DNA of 15,824 nucleotides from Thermodesulfatator atlanticus (lineage in GTDB: Bacteria > Desulfobacterota > Thermodesulfobacteria > Thermodesulfobacteriales > Thermodesulfatatoraceae), in assembly GCA_011321895.1 (NCBI GenBank), contig DROK01000132.1:1-15824 (forward strand), read 5' to 3'. The notes beneath the pieces are model-generated. The model had not been told where the DNA came from and ran no database searches. It was given only the letters and a program-made list of their open reading frames with translations. Shown one piece after another: positions 6,913 to 15,824 of the stretch. Each line of letters begins with the position of its first letter. Position 1 is the stretch's first letter. A program made the position numbers and the translations under genes.

Positions 6913-7557
6913 TTACAAATCAAAGCCGTGTTCTTTGAGGAATTCCAGGGTTAGTGTGCGGGAGGGAAGGTAAGGGGAAAGGATTTTGGCCACGTATTTT
7001 CCGATAAGGTCGGTCTCGATATTCACCCTGTCCCCGGGTCTCCGAAAACCCATGGTGGTGAGCTTGGCGGTATGCGGAATAATGGCCAGGTGGACCAGAT
7101 CTCCCTCGATGCTGTTGACCGTAAGGCTTATCCCATCCACGGCGATAGAACCTTTGTCAACCACGTACTTGGAGAGTCCCTCCGGGATGCGAAGGGTGAA
7201 AAAAATAAAATCTCCCTGCTCCTTGCGGGAGACCACCTGCCCTATCCCGTCCACGTGCCCGGTGACCAGGTGTCCCCCCAGGCGGTCTCCCAGACGCAGG
7301 GCCCTTTCCAGATTGAGCTTGGCCCCTACCCCTTGCTCCCCCAGGGTGGTGCGGGAAAGGGTTTCAGGAGAAAGATCCACGCTGAAAACCTGGCCTTCGA
7401 TCCCCGTCACCGTAAGACAGGCCCCGTTTACCGCAATGCTATCCCCCAGCCGGGTATCTTTCAAATCGAAGGGGGCCTTGATAAAAAACCGCTTACCTTT
7501 CGCCAATCCGGCTATCTTTACAAGCTCTCCCAGGCCTTCTACAATACCCGTAAACAT
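6913..7557 (-). CDS. ribE: Riboflavin synthase alpha chain
   Basis: Riboflavin synthase dismutates two 6,7-dimethyl-8-ribityllumazine molecules into riboflavin and a pyrimidinedione, the last step of vitamin B2 synthesis, in the cytoplasm. The 214-residue product contains the canonical N-terminus MFTGIVEGLGEL and two internally repeated lumazine-binding domains, each with a SIAV(N/D)G...LTV motif: SIAVNGACLTVTGI in the first and SIAVDGISLTVNSI in the second. It also has LGDRLGGHLVTGHVDG between them and the C-terminal helix LTLEFLKEHGFDL. GGAGG lies four bases before the ATG. The gene is divergent from the response regulator, with 13 bp between their start codons. The gene is called ribE in many genomes and ribC in Escherichia coli. 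No other riboflavin genes and no FMN riboswitch are visible in this window. Confidence 0.97.
   Translation of the reverse strand: MFTGIVEGLGELVKIAGLAKGKRFFIKAPFDLKDTRLGDSIAVNGACLTVTGIEGQVFSVDLSPETLSRTTLGEQGVGAKLNLERALRLGDRLGGHLVTGHVDGIGQVVSRKEQGDFIFFTLRIPEGLSKYVVDKGSIAVDGISLTVNSIEGDLVHLAIIPHTAKLTTMGFRRPGDRVNIETDLIGKYVAKILSPYLPSRTLTLEFLKEHGFDL
7517..7545 (+). promoter_or_regulatory. Near-consensus sigma-70 promoter for the response regulator
   Basis: TTTACA (7517-7522) and TACAAT (7540-7545) are separated by 17 bp, and each differs from consensus at one position. Transcription would start near 7552, about 19 bases before ATG 7571. The site lies within the 5' coding part of ribE on the opposite strand. 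Confidence 0.6.
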
Positions 7558-7570
7558 AAAACCTCCGTTT

Positions 7571-8245
7571 ATGTCTGCTCAAATCCTTATCGTAGAAGAC
7601 GAAGAAGATATTGCAAGGTTAATAGCCCGCACCCTGGAAAAAGAATCCTTTGAGCCCCTCATCGCCACCAGCCTTTCCGAAGCCCAAAAACTAATCAGCC
7701 AGAAGTTGCCGGCCTTAATCATCCTTGACCTCATGTTACCTGACGGAGACGGCCTGGAACTGTGTAAAAGCCTGCGTTTTCGGGAAGAAAAAGGGGTCCC
7801 CGTAATCATTCTTACGGCCAAGGGAGAAGAGGTGGACCGTATCCTGGGTTTTGAAATGGGGGCTGACGATTATATCGTAAAACCCTTCAGCCCCAGAGAA
7901 TTGGCCCTCCGGGTAAAGGCTATCTTAAGGCGCAGCCAGACCCCTTCGCCCTCAAGTCTTTTAAGGTTTGAAGAACTCGAGATCTTCCCTGAGCACATGG
8001 AAGTCAGGGTCGCAGGCAAGCCCGTAAAATTGACCCGGACGGAATTCAATCTACTCCTCACCTTGGCCCAGGCCCAGGGGAAGGTCCTTTCCCGGGAAAC
8101 ACTCCTGGATAAAGTATGGGGTTACACCTTCGAAGGCTACGCCCGCACCGTAGATACCCACGTAAGAAGGTTGCGTAAAAAACTGGGAAGCGCCGCCAGA
8201 TACATCGAGACGGTCTGGGGGATCGGCTATCGGTTTCGAAACTAA
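7571..8245 (+). CDS. OmpR/PhoB-family response regulator
   Basis: The 224-residue product is a two-domain transcription factor of a two-component pathway. The receiver domain (about 4-115) has the acidic pair Asp10/Glu11 in ILIVEDEEDI, the phospho-acceptor Asp53 in ILDLMLPDGDG, Thr82 in LTAKG and Lys104 in YIVKPFSPREL. The C-terminal winged-helix DNA-binding domain (about 128-222) shows LTRTEFNLLLTLAQAQGKVLSR and the recognition helix ARTVDTHVRRLRKKLG, then YIETVWGIGYRF. It resembles PhoB most, and its partner kinase follows one base after the stop. ATG 7571 is chosen because MSAQILIVEDEED is the usual receiver start. No Shine-Dalgarno sequence precedes it: the CCTCC there is the antisense of the ribE site. 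The DNA target is unknown. Confidence 0.95.
   Translation: MSAQILIVEDEEDIARLIARTLEKESFEPLIATSLSEAQKLISQKLPALIILDLMLPDGDGLELCKSLRFREEKGVPVIILTAKGEEVDRILGFEMGADDYIVKPFSPRELALRVKAILRRSQTPSPSSLLRFEELEIFPEHMEVRVAGKPVKLTRTEFNLLLTLAQAQGKVLSRETLLDKVWGYTFEGYARTVDTHVRRLRKKLGSAARYIETVWGIGYRFRN
7589..7616 (-). promoter_or_regulatory. Possible promoter for ribE, inside the regulator gene
   Basis: On the minus strand TTGCAA (7616-7611) and TACGAT (7594-7589) are separated by 16 bp, each with four consensus bases. A start near 7582 would leave a leader of about 25 bases carrying GGAGG. The match is modest. Confidence 0.3.
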
Positions 8246-8246
8246 A

Positions 8247-9356
8247 TTGATTCTATTGGTGGTCCTGGCCGGACTCTCGGCCCTGACCCTGGTGATCTTA
8301 TTTAGATTGAGGCGGCCCCGGTCTGCCGTCCCCTCCCCTGCGGAAAAAAAAGAAGAAACCTTCCCGCACCAGGCCTTTGATTGGCACCCGGTATTCGAGC
8401 AGCTGGAAGAAGGGATTATCATCTGCCGAAAAGAGGGACACATCTTGTGGCTAAACCAGAAGGCCCGGCAATTTTTGGGACTTAAACCAGGACCGCCCCC
8501 CAACCTCTTCGACTTACTGAGGGACCAGAGCCTAGAAGAGGCCGTAAAGGAAGGAAAGGAGCTAAAAATAAAGAAGGATTTTTACTGGCCCGCCCACCGT
8601 TTTCTTGAACTAAACGTTTTTCCGCTTGATAGCGCGTGTTCAGCCCTGATTTTGCGGGATATCACCCCGTTTAAACGGCTCTCAGAGGTGAGACGGGATT
8701 TTATCGCCCACCTGGCCCACGAATTTCGCACCCCTCTTACGGCCATCGAGGGATACGCCGAAAACCTCCTGGAAGAGGCGCCTGAAGAACTAAAAGGGGA
8801 CCTCCACATCGTCCTCAAAAACGCCCGGCGTCTGAGTAAACTCTTAAAAGACCTTCAGGTACTCTCTCGCCTGGAATTGCAGGGCATCCCCGCCGAGGAT
8901 TTCGAAACCGTGGAACTAAAAGAAGTGATCTGGACGGCCCTTGAGACCCTTTTTCCAGAAGCCGCCAGAAAAGACGTCACGCTAAAATTCACCCCACCCC
9001 AGGAAATGGCCCTTACCCGGGCCAGTTTTGACGATCTCCTGCGGGCCTTTATTAACCTTATCGAAAACGCCATCAAATTTAGCCCCCGGGGCGGAATGGT
9101 GGAAATCAGGCTAAAAGAAGAAGGACCCTGGTGGAAGGTGAGCATCAAGGACCAGGGCCCCGGCATCCCTGATTCGGAAAAAGAGCGCGTATTCGAACGC
9201 TTTTACCGGGGAAAATTCCAGCAAAAGGGAACCGGCTTAGGGCTTGCCATCGTAAAACACGTAATCAAGGCGCACCAGGGCAGGATAGAGGTGGAAAGCG
9301 TGGTGGGCCAGGGGACCATCTTTTACGTTTACCTGCCCCAAAAAGCCCGGCTTTAA
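8247..9356 (+). CDS. PhoR-like sensor histidine kinase, single membrane segment
   Basis: The 369-residue product is the sensor half of the two-component pair. One N-terminal membrane helix (residues about 2-20, LVVLAGLSALTLVILF) is followed directly by a basic stretch and a PAS-like domain (about 45-140, FEQLEEGIIICRKEGHILWLNQ). Then come the dimerisation domain with the phospho-accepting His158 in HLAHEFRTPLTAIEGY, and the ATPase domain with the N box INLIENAIKFSPRGG (about 269-283), DQGPGIP (302-308), FERFYRG and GTGLGLAIVKHV (328-339). There is no periplasmic sensing domain, so the signal is probably sensed at the membrane, by the PAS domain or by partner proteins, as proposed for PhoR. 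The start is a TTG one base after the regulator stop, without a clear binding site. This points to coupling, though TTG 8256 or GTG 8259 remain possible. Confidence 0.93.
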   Translation: MILLVVLAGLSALTLVILFRLRRPRSAVPSPAEKKEETFPHQAFDWHPVFEQLEEGIIICRKEGHILWLNQKARQFLGLKPGPPPNLFDLLRDQSLEEAVKEGKELKIKKDFYWPAHRFLELNVFPLDSACSALILRDITPFKRLSEVRRDFIAHLAHEFRTPLTAIEGYAENLLEEAPEELKGDLHIVLKNARRLSKLLKDLQVLSRLELQGIPAEDFETVELKEVIWTALETLFPEAARKDVTLKFTPPQEMALTRASFDDLLRAFINLIENAIKFSPRGGMVEIRLKEEGPWWKVSIKDQGPGIPDSEKERVFERFYRGKFQQKGTGLGLAIVKHVIKAHQGRIEVESVVGQGTIFYVYLPQKARL

Positions 9357-9365
9357 AAAGAAAAA

Positions 9366-9386
9366 AGCCCGGGCCAGGCCCGGGCT
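9366..9386 (-). terminator. Intrinsic terminator of the rpoBC operon
   Basis: The sequence AGCCCGGG (9366-9373), loop CCAGG and CCCGGGCT (9379-9386) forms a perfect 8-bp GC-rich stem. On the minus strand it is followed by TTTTTTCTTTTT, a classic tail, and lies six bases past the rpoC stop. On the plus strand it follows the kinase gene by nine bases, with a weaker tail CTCTTATG, so it may stop that transcript too. Confidence 0.9.
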
Positions 9387-9392
9387 CTTATG

Positions 9393-12300
9393 CTAGGCAG
9401 CCTGGGCCCCTTCCACGGAAGAGGCCTTCTTCTCCTTCATGTCGTAGTAGACGCGCCCTGTACCCGCCGGGATGAGCCGGCCGATAATGATGTTTTCCTT
9501 AAGGCCCCTTAGATAATCCACTTTCCCGGCCAGGGAGGCCTCCGTAAGCACTTTGGTGGTCTCCTGGAAGGAGGCCGCAGCCAGAAAACTCTCTACCGAC
9601 AGAGAGGCCTTCGTAATCCCGAGGATAAGGGGCTCGGCCACCGCCGGCCGGCCACCCTGGGCCAGGACCCGTTCGTTCTCTTCCTGGAACCGCACCTTAT
9701 CCACCAGCTCTCCGATCATGAAATTGGTGTCTCCCACTTCCCTGATCTTTACCTTCTTCAGCATCTGGCGCACGATAATCTCAAAGTGCTTGTCGTTGAT
9801 CCGCACCCCCTGAAGCCGGTAAACCTCCTGGATCTCCTCCACCAGGAACCGGGCCAGCCCCTTCACTCCCTTGACCCGCAGAATATCGTGCGGATTGGGG
9901 GACCCCTCAATCAGAGGCTCACCGGCGCGCACAAAGTCACCTTCGTGTACCGCGATGTGTTTCCCCTTGGGAATCAGATATTCTTTGGGATCACCGACTT
10001 CAGGCTGGATAATGATCTTACGCTTCCCCTTGATCTCTTTGTCAAAGTGGACCACGCCGTCGATCTCGCTGATGATGGCGAACTCTTTGGGTTTACGCGC
10101 CTCAAAGAGTTCCGCCACCCGGGGCAGACCACCGGTAATGTCTTTGGTCTTGGTGGTTTCCCGCGGGATCTTGGCGATAATGTCACCCGCCTTCACTTCG
10201 TCTCCCTCGTTGACGGTAAGGATGGCCCCTACCGGGAGGAGATAGCGGGCGTAGCCCTTGCCGGGGATCTTTATGGTACGGCCCCTCTCGTCTTTGATGG
10301 AAATACGGGGCCTGTAATCAGTGTGCTTATATTCTCTAACGATAATGGAGACCTTACCGGTGATGGGGTCGGTCTTTTCGTCCACGGTCACCCCTTCGAT
10401 AATGTCCCCGAATTTCACTTTCCCTGAGACCTCGGTAATGATGGGGATGGTAAACGGATCCCATTCCACCAGGAGATCACCGGGGTTGACCTTTTGCCCT
10501 TCCTCCACCAGGATGCGCGCCCCGTAAACCACGGGGTATCTCTCTTTCTCGCGCCCGTCCGGGGTGATGATCACGATTTCGCCCTGGCGGTTCATGGCAA
10601 TGAGGTGGCCTTCTTCGGTACGTACGGTGCGCAGGTTCTCAAACTTGACGATCCCCTGGCTCTGGGCCCGGTGTTCACTCTGCTCCGCCGCCCTGCTGGC
10701 CGTACCACCGATGTGGAAGGTCCGCATGGTGAGCTGGGTCCCCGGCTCTCCGATGGATTGGGCCGCGATTACCCCTACGGCCTCCCCGATCTCCACCATG
10801 CGCCCCGTGGCCAGGTCGCGCCCATAACACTTGGCGCAAACCCCGTGTTTACTCTGACAGGTCAATACCGATCTGATGGTCACCTTTTCGATACCCGCGT
10901 CCCGCATCCGGGCCACCGCTTCTTCGTCAATCTCTTCGTTGGCCTTGACCAGGACCTCACCGGTCACGGGATCTACCACGTCTTCCAGGGCCACTCTCCC
11001 CAACACCCGGTCCCACACCGGTTCGATGATCTCTCCGCCTTCGATCAGATGGCCCACCTCGATGCCGTCGATGGTCTGACAATCCTCTTCGGTGATGGTG
11101 CAATCCTGGGCCACGTCCACCAGACGCCGGGTAAGGTAACCAGCGTTGGCCGTCTTAAGGGCGGTGTCCGCCAGCCCTTTACGCGCTCCGTGGGTGGAGA
11201 TGAAGTATTCCAATACCGAAAGCCCCTCTCTAAAGTTACTCTTAATCGGGGTTTCGATAATTTCGCCGGTGGGTTTGGCCATCAAACCACGCATACCGGC
11301 GAGCTGACGAATCTGGTCCTTAGAACCACGGGCCCCGGAGTAGGCCATGATATAGACCGGGTTCCCGCTGGGACCAATCACCTTCTTGCCGTCCGGGCCA
11401 ACGTATTCCTTGGTTTCCATCTCTTTGATCATCTCTTCCGTGACCTTCTCCGTCACCGTGGCCCAGACGTCTACCACCTTGTTATAACGTTCACCGTCGG
11501 TAATGAGACCTTCCTGGTATTGACGCCAGATCTCCTGGACCTTCCGTTCCGCTTCCTCCAGGAGCTCCTTCTTGCGGCTGGGGATGTGAAGGTTATCCAC
11601 GCAGATAGAGAGCGCGGCCTTGGTGGCGAAATAATAGCCCATGTCTTTCATCCGGTCCGCAAAGATGACCGTCTTCTTCGCCCCGGCCCGCCGGTAAGAG
11701 AGATCGATGAGTTTCTGCAGGGCCTTTTTGGCCAGGGGTTTGTTGTATTCTTCAAACTTGATTTCCTCTGGCACAATGGTGGAAAAGATGACCCTGCCGA
11801 TGGTGGTATCCACCAGCTTGCCGTTCATCCGGACCTTGACCTTGGCCTGAAGGTCAACCGCCCCCTCCTCGTAAGCCAGGATGGCCTCTTCGCGGCTTGC
11901 AAAAACCTTGCCTTCTCCTTTGGCAAAGGGACGTTCTTCGGTGATGTAGTAAAGCCCCAAGACCATGTCCTGGGTGGGGTAGACTACCGGGATCCCGTTG
12001 GCCGGGAGCAAAATGTTATTGGTGGAGAGGAGCAGGACCCGGCATTCGGTCTGGGCTTCCACCGAAAGGGGCACGTGGACCGCCATCTGGTCACCGTCAA
12101 AATCGGCGTTATAAGCCACGCAGACCAGAGGATGGAGCTGGATGGCCTTGGAATCGATGAGGATGGGCTCAAAGGCCTGGATCCCCAACCGGTGAAGAGT
12201 TGGGGCCCGGTTCAGCATAATCGGATGTTCTTTTACGATTTCCTCCAGGGCGTCCCAGATGAGGGGATCCTCTTTCTCCACCATCTTCTTGGCGCTTTTG

Positions 12301-13481
12301 ATGGTGGTGACGTGCCCGTTCTTTTCCAGCCAGTGGTAGATAAAGGGTTTGAAGAGCTCAAGCGCCATCTTTTTGGGCAGACCGCACTGGTGCATCCGCA
12401 GTTCCGGACCAACCACGATCACGGAACGACCGGAATAATCCACCCGTTTGCCCAGAAGATTCTGCCGGAAACGCCCCTGTTTCCCCTTGAGCATATCGGA
12501 AAGGGACTTAAGGGGCCTGCGGTTCGGACCGGTCACCGGACGCCCCCGCCGGCCGTTGTCAAAGAGGGTATCCACCGCCTCCTGGAGCATGCGCATCTCG
12601 TTGCGGATGATGATATCCGGGGCTTCGAGGTCAATGAGCCGTTTCAGACGGTTGTTACGGTTAATCACGCGCCGGTAAAGATCGTTCAGGTCAGAGGTGG
12701 CAAAACGTCCCCCTTCAAGGGGTACCAGCGGCCTCAGGTCTGGGGGAATAACCGGTACCACCTCAAGGATCATCCATTCCGGACGGTTGCCCGACTCTTT
12801 TAAGGCCTCAACGATCCGCAACCGCTTGCCCAGTTTTTTGCGCTTGGCTTCACTCCGGGTCTTGGCCATCTCCTCCCGGAGTTCCTTGGAAAGCTCGTCC
12901 AGATTAAGGTTCTGGAGGAGGATCTTGATGGCTTCGGCCCCGATGCCAATCTTGAACCGGGGCCCATGTACGGCTAAAAGATTCTGGTACTCTTCCTCGC
13001 TTAAGATCTTCCCCACCGGGACTTCCGGGATTTCGCTCTCCGTCACCACAAAGCTCTCGAAGTAGAGGACCTTCTCAAGCTCCTTTAAGGTCATGTCGAG
13101 CAGGGCCCCTATTTTGCTGGGGATACTGCGCAGAAACCAGATATGGGCTACCGGGGCGGCCAGTTCGATATGACCCATCCGTTCCCGCCGCACCTTGCTC
13201 TGGATAACTTCCACCCCGCATTTTTCACAGATAACCCCCCGGTGCTTCATGCGTTTGTATTTGCCGCAGAGACATTCGTAATCCTTGACCGGACCAAAGA
13301 TTTTGGCACAGAAAAGCCCGTCCCTTTCGGGCTTTAACGTCCGGTAGTTAATGGTCTCCGGTTTTTTGACCTCCCCGTGACTCCATTCCCTGATCTTTTC
13401 CGGAGAGGCCAGCCCAAGCCTCACCGCCTTAATGCTCATAGGGTCTTTGGGCTTGGTAAAATAAGAAAGAAGATCTTCCAT
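9393..13481 (-). CDS. rpoC: DNA-directed RNA polymerase subunit beta'
   Basis: The beta' subunit forms one half of the RNA polymerase clamp and active centre. The 1362-residue product from ATG 13481 carries the first zinc site Cys70, Cys72, Cys85 and Cys88 in [20 protein letters not shown]. It carries the catalytic [12 protein letters not shown] with Asp460, Asp462 and Asp464, and the bridge and trigger regions near [10 protein letters not shown] and [21 protein letters not shown]. The second zinc site is [11 protein letters not shown] with an upstream Cys. Residue numbering of both motifs matches Escherichia coli RpoC. ATG 13481 is preferred over GTG 13490 because GAGGGG then lies eight bases upstream. 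It is 28 bp from the rpoB stop, in the usual rpoBC order, and ends at a strong terminator. Confidence 0.99.
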   Translation of the reverse strand: MEDLLSYFTKPKDPMSIKAVRLGLASPEKIREWSHGEVKKPETINYRTLKPERDGLFCAKIFGPVKDYECLCGKYKRMKHRGVICEKCGVEVIQSKVRRERMGHIELAAPVAHIWFLRSIPSKIGALLDMTLKELEKVLYFESFVVTESEIPEVPVGKILSEEEYQNLLAVHGPRFKIGIGAEAIKILLQNLNLDELSKELREEMAKTRSEAKRKKLGKRLRIVEALKESGNRPEWMILEVVPVIPPDLRPLVPLEGGRFATSDLNDLYRRVINRNNRLKRLIDLEAPDIIIRNEMRMLQEAVDTLFDNGRRGRPVTGPNRRPLKSLSDMLKGKQGRFRQNLLGKRVDYSGRSVIVVGPELRMHQCGLPKKMALELFKPFIYHWLEKNGHVTTIKSAKKMVEKEDPLIWDALEEIVKEHPIMLNRAPTLHRLGIQAFEPILIDSKAIQLHPLVCVAYNADFDGDQMAVHVPLSVEAQTECRVLLLSTNNILLPANGIPVVYPTQDMVLGLYYITEERPFAKGEGKVFASREEAILAYEEGAVDLQAKVKVRMNGKLVDTTIGRVIFSTIVPEEIKFEEYNKPLAKKALQKLIDLSYRRAGAKKTVIFADRMKDMGYYFATKAALSICVDNLHIPSRKKELLEEAERKVQEIWRQYQEGLITDGERYNKVVDVWATVTEKVTEEMIKEMETKEYVGPDGKKVIGPSGNPVYIMAYSGARGSKDQIRQLAGMRGLMAKPTGEIIETPIKSNFREGLSVLEYFISTHGARKGLADTALKTANAGYLTRRLVDVAQDCTITEEDCQTIDGIEVGHLIEGGEIIEPVWDRVLGRVALEDVVDPVTGEVLVKANEEIDEEAVARMRDAGIEKVTIRSVLTCQSKHGVCAKCYGRDLATGRMVEIGEAVGVIAAQSIGEPGTQLTMRTFHIGGTASRAAEQSEHRAQSQGIVKFENLRTVRTEEGHLIAMNRQGEIVIITPDGREKERYPVVYGARILVEEGQKVNPGDLLVEWDPFTIPIITEVSGKVKFGDIIEGVTVDEKTDPITGKVSIIVREYKHTDYRPRISIKDERGRTIKIPGKGYARYLLPVGAILTVNEGDEVKAGDIIAKIPRETTKTKDITGGLPRVAELFEARKPKEFAIISEIDGVVHFDKEIKGKRKIIIQPEVGDPKEYLIPKGKHIAVHEGDFVRAGEPLIEGSPNPHDILRVKGVKGLARFLVEEIQEVYRLQGVRINDKHFEIIVRQMLKKVKIREVGDTNFMIGELVDKVRFQEENERVLAQGGRPAVAEPLILGITKASLSVESFLAAASFQETTKVLTEASLAGKVDYLRGLKENIIIGRLIPAGTGRVYYDMKEKKASSVEGAQAA

Positions 13482-13509
13482 ATCTCTCACCCCTCAAAAG
13501 GTTTAAATT

Positions 13510-15824
13510 TTATTCTTCTTCGATCAGATCCACGTCCAAACAGAGCCCTTGAAGCTCTTTGACCAGCACCTTAAAGCTTTCGGGAAGCCCGGCCTCCAGG
13601 AAGTTATTCCCCTTGACAATACGCTCGTACATCCGGGTCCGACCCGTCACGTCGTCACTCTTCACGGTAAGGAACTCCTGCAAGGCGTAGGCCGCACCGT
13701 AAGCCTCCATCGCCCAGACTTCCATCTCTCCCAAGCGCTGCCCACCAAACTGGGCCTTACCACCCAGGGGTTGCTGGGTGATAAGGGAGTAGGGACCGGT
13801 GGAACGGGCGTGGATCTTATCGTCCACCAGGTGGTGCAGTTTTAGCATGTACATATAACCCACCGTTACCGGCTCCCGGAAAGGTTCACCTGACATACCG
13901 TCGTAAAGCACCGTCTGACCCGTTTCCGAAAGACCCGCCAGCTTCAACCACTTCTTGATCTGGGGCTCCTTGGCCCCGTCAAAAACCGGGGTTGCCACCG
14001 GGATACCGTCTTTGAAAAGGGTTGCAAACTCAAGTATTTCCTCATCGGTCTTGTCTTTGAGGAACTGTTCAAACTCCTCCGGACTAAAAATCTCGGCCAG
14101 CATCTGTTTTACCGCTTCCACCTGATAGGCCTGTGCCAGTTCCGCCACCTTGCGTCCGAGTTCCCGGGAGGCCCAGCCCAGATGGGTCTCCAGGATCTGC
14201 CCGATATTCATACGGGAGGGCACTCCCAGGGGTGAAAGGACCATATCCACCGGGGTCCCGTCAGGCAGATAGGGCATATCCTCGATGGGGACCACCTTGG
14301 ACACCACCCCTTTGTTACCGTGGCGCCCGGCCATCTTGTCCCCGGGCTGGAGCTTCCGCTTCATGGCCACGTAAACTTTAACGACCTTGAGCACCCCCGG
14401 AGGCAATTCATCTCCCTTCTTCAAACGGTTAATACGCTCTTCAAACTGTTTGCGGATCTCGGCCTCTTTGGTCTCGTAATCGCGCAGGATGTCCTCTACT
14501 ACCGGGTCCTTCTTGCGCCCGCCGGAGGCAAGTTCCCGCACTTTGGCCAGTGGAATTTTGGCCAAAACTTCAGCGGTAATGGGTTCGCCTTTTTCGATGA
14601 TCTTCTCTCCCCGTACTTCGATGGTGGCCGCGGCACTCTTGCCCGTCAGGTGTTTTTCCAGGCGCTTGAGGGTACTGCGCCGCAGGACCTCCAGAAAATC
14701 TTCCTGGTCTTTCAGGAGTTTGGCTATCTCCCGGTCCTCTATCTCCTTGGCCCGGGAGTCCTTCTCGATCCCCTTGCGGGTAAAGACCTTGGCGTCTACC
14801 ACGATCCCTTCGATACCAGGGGGCACCCTCAAAGAAGTGTCTTTGACGTCGCTCGCCTTCTCCCCGAAGATGGCCCGCAGGAGCTTTTCTTCCGGAGAAA
14901 GCTGGGTTTCTCCTTTAGGGGTCACCTTACCTACCAGGATGTCCCCCGGCTTTACGTAAGCCCCGATCTTTATAATCCCGCTTTCGTCCAGGCGCTCGAG
15001 CGCCTCTTCCCCCACGTTGGGTATGTCTCTGGTGATTTCCTCTTTGCCCAGTTTTGTTTCCCGGGCCACGCATTCAAATTCTTCTATGTGGATAGAAGTA
15101 AAGACGTCATCCCGGACGAGGCGTTCGGAAATCACGATGGAGTCTTCGAAGTTGTATCCCCGCCAGGGCATAAAGGCCACCAAAACGTTACGTCCCAAAG
15201 CAATCTCTCCCTTGCTGCAGGAAGGACCGTCAGCCAGCACCTCACCCTTCTTCACCCGCTGGCCGATGCTGACCACCGGCTTTTGGGTAAAAGTGGTGTT
15301 CTGGTTGGATTTACGCCATTTGATCAGCTTATAGATCTTGACTTCCGGGATTTCGTCACCGTTTTCGCTCTCGTAACGCACCACCAGCCGGGTGGCGTCA
15401 AGATCCTCTACCACCCCGTCTTTTTCCGCCATTATGACCAGCCCGGAGTCCCGGGCCACTATCTTTTCCATGCCGGTTCCCACCAGCGGGGCTTCCGTCT
15501 TTATCAGGGGCACCGCCTGCCGCTGCATGTTAGAGCCCATCAGCGCCCGGTTGGCATCGTCGTGCTCCAGGAAGGGAATAAGAGAAGAGGAGACACTCAC
15601 CACCTGGGCCGGTACCAGGTCGATAAAATTGACGTCTTCCTTACGAGCCATGATAAACTCACCCGCCTTACGGGCCGGCACCATCTCCTGGACAATGTTC
15701 CCCTCTTTGTCAATCTCTATGGTGGCCTGGGCGATGACGTAATCCCCCTCGTCAAGGGCACTCATGTAGACCACTTCGTCGGTGACCTTTCCGTCTACCA
15801 CCTTGCGGTATGGAGTTTCGATAA
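13510..15824 (-). CDS. rpoB: DNA-directed RNA polymerase subunit beta, C-terminal part (partial at right edge)
   Basis: The beta subunit of RNA polymerase pairs with beta' to form the active site. The window holds about 770 C-terminal residues. The frame stays open past the GTG at 15801 to the edge, reading [20 protein letters not shown], which matches RpoB around residue 595 of Escherichia coli. Visible blocks are [55 protein letters not shown], the active-centre [18 protein letters not shown] with two conserved lysines, [39 protein letters not shown], and the extreme C-terminus [12 protein letters not shown]. The main rifampicin cluster (near 507-534 in Escherichia coli numbering) lies outside the window, so drug resistance cannot be read here. 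It is followed after 28 bp by rpoC. Confidence 0.99.
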   Translation of the reverse strand, partial: IETPYRKVVDGKVTDEVVYMSALDEGDYVIAQATIEIDKEGNIVQEMVPARKAGEFIMARKEDVNFIDLVPAQVVSVSSSLIPFLEHDDANRALMGSNMQRQAVPLIKTEAPLVGTGMEKIVARDSGLVIMAEKDGVVEDLDATRLVVRYESENGDEIPEVKIYKLIKWRKSNQNTTFTQKPVVSIGQRVKKGEVLADGPSCSKGEIALGRNVLVAFMPWRGYNFEDSIVISERLVRDDVFTSIHIEEFECVARETKLGKEEITRDIPNVGEEALERLDESGIIKIGAYVKPGDILVGKVTPKGETQLSPEEKLLRAIFGEKASDVKDTSLRVPPGIEGIVVDAKVFTRKGIEKDSRAKEIEDREIAKLLKDQEDFLEVLRRSTLKRLEKHLTGKSAAATIEVRGEKIIEKGEPITAEVLAKIPLAKVRELASGGRKKDPVVEDILRDYETKEAEIRKQFEERINRLKKGDELPPGVLKVVKVYVAMKRKLQPGDKMAGRHGNKGVVSKVVPIEDMPYLPDGTPVDMVLSPLGVPSRMNIGQILETHLGWASRELGRKVAELAQAYQVEAVKQMLAEIFSPEEFEQFLKDKTDEEILEFATLFKDGIPVATPVFDGAKEPQIKKWLKLAGLSETGQTVLYDGMSGEPFREPVTVGYMYMLKLHHLVDDKIHARSTGPYSLITQQPLGGKAQFGGQRLGEMEVWAMEAYGAAYALQEFLTVKSDDVTGRTRMYERIVKGNNFLEAGLPESFKVLVKELQGLCLDVDLIEEE

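Noticed and set aside
6986..7570. Upstream in-frame extension of the response regulator through ribE.
   Set aside because: The extension is antisense to ribE and receiver domains normally begin at MSAQILIVEDEED; ATG 7571 is the expected start.
10494..12803. Long open frame of 769 codons on the plus strand opposite rpoC.
   Set aside because: It is the antisense shadow of the rpoC coding sequence; its product has no recognisable domain and is rich in residues typical of reversed codons, with no start signal.
13765..13792. Seven-base inverted repeat CACCCAG / CTGGGTG in rpoB.
   Set aside because: Lies in the invariant coding stretch [11 protein letters not shown]; no promoter, terminator tail or gene boundary is nearby.
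14990..15005. Perfect 16-base palindrome AGGCGCTCGAGCGCCT within rpoB.
   Set aside because: It encodes conserved residues EALERLDE of RpoB; codon choice at GC-rich Ala, Leu, Glu and Arg positions explains it without a separate function.

Overview
The window is an ordinary-looking chromosomal segment of a Gram-negative bacterium. Gram-negative is supported by a lipobox protein of the CsgG type, an outer-membrane porin ending in phenylalanine, and an LD-carboxypeptidase. Gene content, moderate GC and charge-rich proteins suggest a thermophilic member of Thermodesulfobacterota or a relative. That placement is inference from recall of protein style, not from a search.

Layout: (1) 1-2214, plus strand: a tightly overlapping cluster of the 3' part of prmA (cut by the left edge), coaX and an S66 LD-carboxypeptidase. 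It ends in a strong hairpin that lies inside the last codons of the carboxypeptidase. (2) 2218-5333, minus strand: a five-gene cluster read scpB, unknown 149-aa protein, cutA, CsgG-like lipoprotein with a C-terminal lectin-like domain, unknown 129-aa protein with a CLAC motif. It converges on region 1 with only 3 bp between stop codons, and the shared hairpin probably terminates both sides. (3) 5334-5452: a gap of about 120 bp with a long near-perfect hairpin. (4) 5453-7557, minus strand: an OprO/OprP-type porin and riboflavin synthase ribE. (5) 7571-9356, plus strand: an OmpR/PhoB-type response regulator and a PhoR-like histidine kinase, divergent from ribE with only 13 bp between start codons. 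(6) 9393-15824, minus strand: rpoC complete and the C-terminal two thirds of rpoB, running off the right edge, with a classical terminator just after rpoC.

Working together: rpoB and rpoC encode the two large RNA polymerase subunits. The kinase and regulator form one two-component pathway and could control the neighbouring porin, but no Pho box was found. The left cluster mixes ribosomal protein methylation, CoA synthesis and murein recycling, with translational coupling between genes.

No clear previously undescribed system was found: there is no CRISPR array, insertion sequence, phage gene, tRNA or rRNA. The points most worth a second look are the 42-nt hairpin before scpB, the ribE/regulator start region with a near-consensus promoter inside ribE, the CsgG-lectin fusion lipoprotein, and the two unrecognised small proteins co-transcribed with scpB and cutA. 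Outside the gene at either edge, no stretch longer than 300 bases lacks a gene.
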